This document shows, piece by piece, positions 23,835 to 29,244 of a stretch of 29,244 nt of DNA. Both the position numbers and the translations under genes were made by a program. The DNA comes from a virus. Every line of letters starts with the position of its first letter. Positions within the stretch are counted from its first letter, which is position 1. The notes beneath the pieces are model-generated. The model saw only the letters and a list, made by a program, of their open reading frames with translations, made no database searches and had not been told where the DNA came from. Location of the stretch: positions 1 through 29,244 of IMG/VR virus record IMGVR_UViG_3300047168_000002; one strand, given 5' to 3'.

Positions 23835-24413
23835 TTGGGGTTCCTGCTGAGATGGTAGGGACGGGGCGGCATCGCCAACGCAGACATCCGAGCCGGCGCG
23901 GCCTTTTGAGACGAGGGCGACATGATTGGCGCGAAGATTGCGCATCACGCCGTCATATGGCGCGCCATCGAACGTGCCCGGCGTCATGTCGGGATCGTAG
24001 TAATACCCGGCGGAAAGTTCGGATTGGTCGCCGGATTGGATCGCCCGGATCGCATCGGCTTCCCACACGTCGAGAGCGGCCATGAGGTAGGGATCGGACC
24101 ATCTCGGGTTGCTGACGGAGCCGACCGTCAGTTCGTGGTCGTGATCCTCGGCGGTCTGTGGTTTGTGCGTGGACAGCAACGGCTTGCCGTGGAATGTCGG
24201 AGCAGACTTCTCCAACTCTTTTGGATCGCGAAGAAGCTGGTACATCCGATCAGGCTCAAGTCCCAATTCGGCATGGCGAGGTATTTCCCGGCCGTAGTAA
24301 CCGCACACCATCGCCTTGCTGATCGGGCTTTCGCTGACGTGCAAGTGACCGTCGGCGTCAATTGTGCGAACGCTCGCACCGTCGAGCGCGATGGTGTCGG
24401 CGGTGCTGGGCAT
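22989..24413 (-). CDS. DUF2213 prohead protease with C-terminal scaffold-like region
   Basis: A 474-residue protein with a DUF2213 domain at residues about 20-182, the family found as capsid-maturation protease in phages with DUF1073 portals. Seen motifs: YYGREIP (39-45), the PTFHGKPLLSTHKP segment with H75 and H83, QSELSAGYYYD with S134 as candidate nucleophile, and the closing RANHVALVSKGRAGSDVCVGD. Assignment of H75/H83 and S134 as catalytic is inference by analogy with other prohead proteases. Residues 194-474 are Ala/Asp/Lys-rich and helical, with Pro-rich spacers near 335-357, as expected of an internal scaffold digested during maturation. An internal start with its own ribosome-binding site is listed separately. 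The gene lies between the gpF-like and cement genes. Confidence 0.87.
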   Translation of the reverse strand: MPSTADTIALDGASVRTIDADGHLHVSESPISKAMVCGYYGREIPRHAELGLEPDRMYQLLRDPKELEKSAPTFHGKPLLSTHKPQTAEDHDHELTVGSVSNPRWSDPYLMAALDVWEADAIRAIQSGDQSELSAGYYYDPDMTPGTFDGAPYDGVMRNLRANHVALVSKGRAGSDVCVGDAAPSLPSQQEPQMPAPKLNTAGAALAAVLARKFARKVKLAMDRAPDAVKPALKDATLLAWRDTGKKVRASLKSGIAQDADIANVVTMLDQLDDITDEMDDVAQAMPAKDDDMTDMNMDGDAEMMAKLKTLFPDMNEESLRKMCAAAKPVAMDEPPGATPKPGDTPKPSLPPEKPVTKAAMDAAIAKVRADTRAETEAAVMARLNARGEAAAAVRPLVGDVNLAAMDSAEAVYRYALAAKGVKLDGIPDAGLAAVFGAIAKAETAPRGPIRPAMDAAAAKALETRFPNINRLRA

Positions 24414-24433
24414 GGCAAACTTTCGTCGGAAGA

Positions 24434-25267
24434 TTAGTCTTCAAGGCCCGGAATTATTGTTTTGCTAGTGCATCGGCATTTAATCGCCGTTCCGGGCCAT
24501 ACGATCTCGCCGTCCAGACGCACGCCCTTTGCAATTTCGTAGGGCTTGCCGCTCATTGCCACATGCGACGGGCGAGGATGGCGACCCGCACCGGAGTGCA
24601 TCCATAACGCCTGCGTGCAGCCCAATTCCTGCTGGCGCACGCGCACGATGGCCGAAGTCGCTTTGCTGTTCTGGTCCCGAGCAATCGTCGTTGCCCGGCG
24701 TTTCGTTATATCGTAACGATCTTGCAGCGCTTCTCTGAGGCCGCCTATGTCGCGCCCGGTCTGAACCGATCGCATCACCAGGCCCTGCACGTCCGTCAGA
24801 TGCTCCGATGCAATCGACTTGATCAGCCCGACGTTCTCGTTGATCGTCGCGCGAAAAACATCGTTCGTGGTCACGGTTGAGTTGAATTTCACCGTAAAAC
24901 CCGCGTCTTTCAGCGCGCCCTTCAATGCCGCGTCGGATCGCTCATGGGTGGCGGTGGCGAACCATTTCGCAAGTTTGGGAGCCAAATCGTCAAACCGCCG
25001 CTGCCACCTGCGCGCGAGGGCCGCGAAAGCCCGCTGCAACGCGGCGGCGGGGCTGATGTCCTGCGCGATCTCGGGTTCGTTGGCGCGGTACGCTGCGATC
25101 AGCCAGCGATCCAGGCTGGCCTGCATGGCGGCGAGCTGGGCGTCCAGCGCGGCTTGATAACGATCCTCAATTGCGAGCGACGGGCGAATGGCACGCAGGG
25201 TGCGCGGCTTGGGAGGCCGGCGGGTGCGTGGTATGTGGCGGGGGGCGGCGGCATCGCAGGCGAGCAT
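24434..25267 (-). CDS. Phage head morphogenesis protein, Mu gpF-like
   Basis: A 277-residue minor head protein of the Mu gpF / SPP1 gp7 family, which associates with the portal during prohead assembly and is thought to act in DNA retention or ejection. The family domain is at the C terminus (about 218-277): WMHSGAGRHPRPSH, then GKPYEI, then WPGTAIKCRCTSKTI with the typical Cys-x-Cys. The N-terminal 60 residues are basic and Pro-rich, followed by a helical region. Its place after the portal is the family norm. The ATG used is the first in frame after the preceding small gene; a start further upstream at a non-ATG codon cannot be excluded because the frame stays open there. Confidence 0.9.
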   Translation of the reverse strand: MLACDAAAPRHIPRTRRPPKPRTLRAIRPSLAIEDRYQAALDAQLAAMQASLDRWLIAAYRANEPEIAQDISPAAALQRAFAALARRWQRRFDDLAPKLAKWFATATHERSDAALKGALKDAGFTVKFNSTVTTNDVFRATINENVGLIKSIASEHLTDVQGLVMRSVQTGRDIGGLREALQDRYDITKRRATTIARDQNSKATSAIVRVRQQELGCTQALWMHSGAGRHPRPSHVAMSGKPYEIAKGVRLDGEIVWPGTAIKCRCTSKTIIPGLED

Positions 25268-25305
25268 GGATCGGAGCGCTTCCGTCCCGGGTCTCTGCGT
25301 CCAGA

Positions 25306-25479
25306 CTAGGCGTCCATGTCCTTCGGATCAAACCCCAGCATCATCACCACGTCCGGCGGGCTTTCGGGCAATTCCTCATCGTCGGGATCGAAGTCGCCGT
25401 CCGGGTCAATTCGCGGATCGGGCAGGGGCGTGCCCACGGCGCCGAAGTGAGCCATCGGAAGCTTTATTTCATTACTCAT
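25306..25479 (-). CDS. Small acidic protein of unknown function (57 aa)
   Basis: The gene begins at an ATG overlapping the portal stop (ATGA) and ends at TAG, leaving 38 bases before the head protein start. The product is strongly acidic, with the run DPDGDFDPDDEELPE (25-39) and a C terminus MLGFDPKDMDA. It has no Cys, no membrane segment and no recognisable domain. Translational coupling to the portal and the lack of any better reading of this interval make it a likely real gene. Its place in the operon suggests a role in head assembly, for example a portal- or capsid-associated factor, but that is inference only. Confidence 0.72.
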   Translation of the reverse strand: MSNEIKLPMAHFGAVGTPLPDPRIDPDGDFDPDDEELPESPPDVVMMLGFDPKDMDA

Positions 25480-27992
25480 GCGGCGCCCTTCCAGGAATCA
25501 AAAACGGTTGGGTTGATATAGGAATTTAGCGCAATTGACGGGGTATTGCCAAGCTTTTTAGACACGACCTCGGCAACTGCCTTAACGGCCTTGTCGCGAT
25601 CTTTTGCGGTTTTCGGCGCGTCCATGGACGATACCAATTTGACTGCGGTTGCCGTGCCAAGGTGCGTGCGAAAGTCTTTTGTCTTAAAGCTTCCGTCTCC
25701 CATCGTGTGGGTATAGTCGAGCAGCGACTTGTCCGTGACGTTGGGAAACAGCGGCCCTTCGGCGCCGGCCTTCCCGGCACGCTCGGCCAATGCGTTGGCG
25801 AGCGTCGGATCGTCCACTTTGAGATTTAGCGCCACGCCTTTCTTACCGGTAAAGCGCAGGTATGTTTCACCGTTCTCCTGCACAACGTGCTGACCCTGCA
25901 ATGTCGTGGCGCCATACGCTTTTTTGTCCGCGCCCGTGTCATCGTCACTACCGGGCCGCACGCCCATCTTCATGATGAGATCAAGACAGTCCGCAGCGTC
26001 TTTTATTCGCGGGTTTGTAGACTTCATCCCCTCGGCATTTTGCCGCTCTATTGCCGGGAACTGTTCCATCAGCGAGTTGACGCGCGAAAACTTGGCTGCC
26101 GCTTGCGTTTTGACGAACTCGTCCGAGTAGACGGATTGCAGACGCCCCTTTGCGTCTTTGCCTTGGGCTTGCAGCGCTGACCCGGGATCGTCACTGAATT
26201 TGACGTCCGTCCATGCGGGCGGAAGCTTTAATTTTTGTATGTGCGCGGGAAGCGGAGAACCGTCAGCTTGAACCCGTTTTCCGTCCTTTGTTACGGCGTG
26301 CTTCAAAAGCGCGCGATCTGTTTTCGGGGAGGATTCTGAAGGTTTTGGCTTGGGCTTTTCTGGAACTTTTGCCTTGGTTGGTGCCCCAGATGAAGCGCCG
26401 CTGCCAAACTTTCCATCCGGCGCGCGTGGGTGCTCAGACTCAACAAAATTGGCCTCATCGCCGGCGATGGGTTCCGGCGCACCCTCGTGAGGTTCCCGCA
26501 TTCCGGATCCCAGCGACGGGTCCAGCGCCTCGTCTGGGGGCTCCGGCATTACCGACAGGTCAAGCCCCTGGTAAACGCCGTCATCTTCGGCGGCAAGCCG
26601 CTCGCGCTCTTCGCGCGGGTCGAGCACTCCATCCGCGATGTAAACCGCCGCAGTGTCGGCGTTGGCTTTGCGCAGGGCGCCCTTTTCCGATTCCGTCGCC
26701 TGCCACAACGGCTCGAACGCGAACCGGATATCGGGGTCGATCTCACCGAACTCGGATAGCTGCACCAACTCAAGCGCGGCCGTGAACGGGTCCGCAACCA
26801 CATCCTCTTGCACGCCATGAACGCTGTCGTACCAGACGCGGAGCTCGCCTTCCGACGATGCGTTTAGGCCGGTAGGTGTGATCCCGAACATCTTGACCAG
26901 CGGAATGCCGGACACGCCGCTGATGTGCTCCTGGCTTTGCGCCTGGAGATGATCCAGGCCACCCAGTGGCGTCGAGACGTTGCTGAGTTCTTCAGTCGCC
27001 TTGTTGACGATCATCAGGCCCAGATTTCCGCGGATTGCGTTGAACAAATCCGCGCGCGCGCGCTCCGCATCGCCGCCGCCGTTGCTCAGCAGAGCCTGGA
27101 TGTCCGTGCTCAGAACCATCGTGGAAAATGCGTTCACCAGATCGCCCACGCTCTTTCGTGTCCGCAACCAGTTCTCGACGCATTCGATCGCCATTTGCGA
27201 TAGGGACAACCCCCCGAACAAATATGCCGGTTTCAGCAGGTCTGGCACCTCGCGCGAAACCACCCCGAACAACCTGGAGCGGTGAATCTCCTTGCCCTGC
27301 ACATACCATGTCTCCGGGTTGTAGAAATTCGGATGCAGCGGGTCCGATGCGTTGTATTGTCCCGGATAGGTCCACAGAGGTTCAATGGTTTTGAACCCAC
27401 GCAGAGAGCCGAGCTTGACTTTCTGGCGCGTGCGCAGAAGCGGCGTTCGAAGCTCTGGCAGGTTGTCGCCCGCGCCGGTGTCGGCGTATATTTGGCCGCG
27501 CCCGAACAGCCCGTCGTGAAGTATGGCCTCGCGCAATATGTCACGGACGCGGAACTTCTTCAGCGCTCCGTCGATCGCCTTGATAACGTCGAGTTTGTCT
27601 TCCTTGCCGACGTTGACTAGGCGCAACCATTTGCGCGTTGCTTCCTTGGCGTAGGTCTCGCTGATGCGTCGATATTCAGCGCGCTGGGCCAGTTCGGCGA
27701 GGCGCGGGTAGCCGATGAAGCGGATGCCGTCCCAGCCGTATTGGCCTGCGAATTGCTGTATCGCCCACTGGTTGACCGAGCAGATGTCGGAGTCCATTGC
27801 CATGGCCGGCGCATCCGGCGGCAGAACACCGGGCATCGGGGGCGGAATTGAAAACGGGTTTTTGCCTCCCGCTTTGCCGAACAGGGCGCGCGCCTCGGGG
27901 CGGATGCGCATTGCGGGCGGCGGGGCGGCTTTCGACAGCGCGGGCTCAATGCGCGGCGGGGTTGGGGTTGCGGGACGGCGCAAAGGCCACAT
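25476..27992 (-). CDS. Portal protein (DUF1073) fused to a C-terminal type IB DNA topoisomerase
   Basis: This 838-residue protein has two parts. Residues about 60-475 are a DUF1073 portal, the dodecameric DNA gateway at one capsid vertex; diagnostic stretches are GYPRLAELAQRAEYRRISE (94-112), FYNPETWYVQGKEIHRSRL (223-241), EVPDLLKPAYLFGGLSLSQ (248-266) and the WLRTRKS segment. Residues 480-560 are a Pro/Glu/Lys-rich linker with the segment HPRAPDGKFGSG. Residues about 560-838 match bacterial/poxvirus topoisomerase IB end to end: PPAWTDV (591-597), LQAQGKDAKGR (607-617), GVRPG (R679), AYGATTLQGQHV (692-703), FTGKKGV (K717), KDFRTHLGT (R775) and LGNTPSIALNSYINP (N816, Y825). The frame is continuous. 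It starts on the terminase stop and ends in an ATGA overlap with the next gene. Both family calls are strong; the purpose of the fusion is unknown. Confidence 0.93.
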   Translation of the reverse strand: MWPLRRPATPTPPRIEPALSKAAPPPAMRIRPEARALFGKAGGKNPFSIPPPMPGVLPPDAPAMAMDSDICSVNQWAIQQFAGQYGWDGIRFIGYPRLAELAQRAEYRRISETYAKEATRKWLRLVNVGKEDKLDVIKAIDGALKKFRVRDILREAILHDGLFGRGQIYADTGAGDNLPELRTPLLRTRQKVKLGSLRGFKTIEPLWTYPGQYNASDPLHPNFYNPETWYVQGKEIHRSRLFGVVSREVPDLLKPAYLFGGLSLSQMAIECVENWLRTRKSVGDLVNAFSTMVLSTDIQALLSNGGGDAERARADLFNAIRGNLGLMIVNKATEELSNVSTPLGGLDHLQAQSQEHISGVSGIPLVKMFGITPTGLNASSEGELRVWYDSVHGVQEDVVADPFTAALELVQLSEFGEIDPDIRFAFEPLWQATESEKGALRKANADTAAVYIADGVLDPREERERLAAEDDGVYQGLDLSVMPEPPDEALDPSLGSGMREPHEGAPEPIAGDEANFVESEHPRAPDGKFGSGASSGAPTKAKVPEKPKPKPSESSPKTDRALLKHAVTKDGKRVQADGSPLPAHIQKLKLPPAWTDVKFSDDPGSALQAQGKDAKGRLQSVYSDEFVKTQAAAKFSRVNSLMEQFPAIERQNAEGMKSTNPRIKDAADCLDLIMKMGVRPGSDDDTGADKKAYGATTLQGQHVVQENGETYLRFTGKKGVALNLKVDDPTLANALAERAGKAGAEGPLFPNVTDKSLLDYTHTMGDGSFKTKDFRTHLGTATAVKLVSSMDAPKTAKDRDKAVKAVAEVVSKKLGNTPSIALNSYINPTVFDSWKGAA
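25479..26315 (-). other. Topoisomerase IB domain within the portal fusion protein
   Basis: Portal residues 560-838 form what looks like a whole small TopIB: a short N-terminal beta region ending in the PPAWTDV signature, then the helical catalytic domain. By motif alignment with the vaccinia (R130, K167, R223, H265, Y274) and Deinococcus (Asn in place of His) enzymes, the equivalents are R679, K717, R775, N816 and Y825; the N816-Y825 spacing of nine matches both. Y825 would form the 3'-phosphotyrosyl link. All active-site residues are present, so catalytic activity is plausible. In eight 60-base lines counted by hand across 25501-26040 GC is about 55%, against about 62% in four lines of the portal part, a weak hint of separate origin. 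Confidence 0.9.
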
Positions 27993-29244
27993 CAGCGGCG
28001 GCCGAAAGCGGCGATGGCGGACGGGTTGATGCGCATGGGTGGCGCGGACAATCCTACCATTCCAAATGCTCTGCTCAGCGCGTCCACATGGTCATCGTGC
28101 GCGGCAGCGGGGAAACCCGCCATCTCATCCAGCAGCGGTCGGTTCCACGTCGCAGCCAGCATTGCGACGTTTCCAACATTGACTTGTGCCGCAAACGGAC
28201 CGGCGCGCGTGGCCTTGTCGCCGGTCTCTGTCCCAGTCTCGACGCGATACCCAGCCAGGGCGCGCGTGAGATAGAGCGCCTGCGTCTTGCCGGCCTGACC
28301 GGGATCTTGGGGCAGACCGATGCGGACGGAAGCGCCGTCCTGTTTCGCGGTGTTGACGATTGCCGCTTCGACCTCATCGGGGCCGCCGCGCAGTCGCATT
28401 GCGTCGAGCACGACATAGCGGCCAGAGTCTTCGCGCAGCAGCTTTATGCCGACAGTCCAGTCCGGGTCGCGGGTGCCGACCTGCTTTGTGGCCGCCAAAT
28501 CCCACGCGCGAACGACATTGCGACCAAGCGGAGCGGCCGGCAAAATGTCGATCTTGGCCGTGTGAAACAGCGCGCCTTCGGCCGGCCGGGGGTCTTGCTG
28601 ATACAGAGCGGACCAATCGCGCATTGCGCCGGCCGCTTCGTATTCCCGATGCACGAGGCGCAGCTCGGCGCCGTATCCGTAGGCGTCATCGCCCCAAAGG
28701 TATTCGCCCGGCGCCCGGCCAATAGGGTCAGCATCGCCTGCCTTGGCTGGCAGTTTCAAAACGCGCCAAAGGCCGGGTTGCCGGTCCAGCAGCCGGCCGC
28801 CGAGATCGTCGGCGTGCCAGCGTGTCATGATCACCACGATGGCCGCGCTCGGCTTCATTCGGGTGCGCAAATCAGAAGTGAACCAATTCCATTGCGACTC
28901 GCGCACGGTCTCGCTGTCTGCGGACTCTCGGTTGCGCACCGGATCGTCGATCAACACGAGATCGGCACGGCGCCCGGCAATGGCGCCCCCGACGCCAGCG
29001 GCAAAATACTCACCCCCGTGGTTGGTTTCCCAGCGCCCGACCGCCTTGCTGTCGGCGGACAAGCCATATCCCAATCGCAACGCATGGTCGCTTGCGGTGT
29101 TTCGGACCTTGCGGCCAAATCGTTGCGCAAGCTCATCGGTATGGGATGCGGCGATGATGTTGCCGCGCGGAAACTGCGTGAACCACCAAGCCGGAAACAG
29201 CACCGACGCATAAGTTGACTTCGCGGAACCCGGCGGCATCAGCA
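27992..29244 (-). CDS. terL: Phage terminase large subunit (5' end outside window)
   Basis: This is the ATPase-nuclease motor that cuts concatemeric phage DNA and pumps it through the portal into the prohead. Residues here are numbered from the first Met in the window; the frame is open to the edge, so the true N terminus is missing. Visible motifs are a Walker A-like PPGSAKST (residues 2-9), a Walker B LVLIDDP (94-100), a motif III-like segment IVVIMTRWHADDL (134-146), and the RNase H-like nuclease: WDLAAT (D247) and the C-terminal HDDHVDAL (381-388), whose Asp residues would bind metal. These are the expected parts of a T4/Terminase_6-type large subunit. The stop codon overlaps the portal start (TGATG). 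A small terminase gene is expected just outside the right edge. Family assignment is firm; the packaging strategy cannot be read from this part. Confidence 0.96.
   Translation of the reverse strand, partial: LMPPGSAKSTYASVLFPAWWFTQFPRGNIIAASHTDELAQRFGRKVRNTASDHALRLGYGLSADSKAVGRWETNHGGEYFAAGVGGAIAGRRADLVLIDDPVRNRESADSETVRESQWNWFTSDLRTRMKPSAAIVVIMTRWHADDLGGRLLDRQPGLWRVLKLPAKAGDADPIGRAPGEYLWGDDAYGYGAELRLVHREYEAAGAMRDWSALYQQDPRPAEGALFHTAKIDILPAAPLGRNVVRAWDLAATKQVGTRDPDWTVGIKLLREDSGRYVVLDAMRLRGGPDEVEAAIVNTAKQDGASVRIGLPQDPGQAGKTQALYLTRALAGYRVETGTETGDKATRAGPFAAQVNVGNVAMLAATWNRPLLDEMAGFPAAAHDDHVDALSRAFGMVGLSAPPMRINPSAIAAFGRR

Noticed and set aside
25476-26315. Reading the portal C-terminal domain as the anti-CBASS enzyme Acb1
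   Set aside because: Acb1 belongs to the 2H-type fold with two His-x-Thr/Ser motifs, which are absent; the motifs present are those of topoisomerase IB.
25476-26315. Reading the portal C-terminal domain as a tyrosine recombinase/integrase
   Set aside because: Tyrosine recombinases share the fold and an R-K-R-Y core, but PPAWTDV, LQAQGKDAKGR and the GNTPSIALNSY spacing are specific to TopIB.
27797-29218. 473-residue open frame on the plus strand opposite the terminase
   Set aside because: It is opposite a gene with clear terminase motifs, is rich in Arg/Ala/Gly without any domain, and has no place in the otherwise one-directional operon. High GC makes such mirror frames common.
1-29244. tRNA genes, CRISPR arrays, attachment sites, transposases or integrase
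   Set aside because: No such sequence was recognised on either strand; the coding density leaves no room for them.

Overview
This window is one continuous block of the structural half of a contractile-tailed (myovirus-type) phage or prophage. Every gene I can support lies on the minus strand, so the genes read from the right edge to the left. Stop and start codons overlap at almost every junction (ATGA, GTGA, TGATG), and no stretch longer than about 60 bases is non-coding. I see no tRNA, rRNA, CRISPR array, insertion sequence, promoter or terminator, so the block looks like a single late operon whose ends lie outside the window. The GC-rich coding sequence and the three Sec-type signal peptides suggest a Gram-negative, probably proteobacterial, host. 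I cannot name the host or phage, or say whether it is free or integrated.

Head and packaging (about 19.4-29.2 kb): large terminase (5' end cut off by the window), a DUF1073-type portal fused to a second enzyme, a 57-residue acidic protein, a Mu gpF-like head protein, a DUF2213 prohead protease with a scaffold-like C-terminal half, a capsid cement protein, a DUF2184 major capsid protein, an unknown protein, a DUF4054 connector and two neck/tail-completion proteins.

Tail (about 8.4-19.1 kb): tail terminator, DUF3383 sheath, DUF3277 tube, two tail-assembly-chaperone frames joined by a -1 slippery site, a tape measure with a built-in lysozyme domain, then a compact baseplate (Dit-like protein, plug, hub, spike, gp25-like wedge, gpJ-like wedge, DUF2612 protein). 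The order resembles small myovirus baseplates such as that of cyanophage Pam3.

Host-contact region (about 0.6-8.4 kb): a glycine-rich fibre, a second fibre-like protein, a LamG-like protein, an F5/8-type C (discoidin) protein, then three proteins with signal-peptide-like N termini, the last a 1097-residue Cys-rich protein with an SGNH-hydrolase core. At the left edge are two membrane proteins, one cut by the window, which could start the lysis or superinfection-control region.

The most unusual feature is the portal. After an ordinary DUF1073 portal and a Pro/Lys-rich linker, the same reading frame continues into an apparently complete type IB DNA topoisomerase with all five catalytic positions (R679, K717, R775, N816, Y825). 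DUF1073 portals of some other phages carry the anti-CBASS nuclease Acb1 at this position, so the portal C terminus may be a slot for interchangeable enzymes. Other points of note are a duplicated beta-rich module shared by the capsid cement and tail sheath proteins, a perfect T_TTT_TTT frameshift site, an internal scaffold start, and the exported tail-region proteins.
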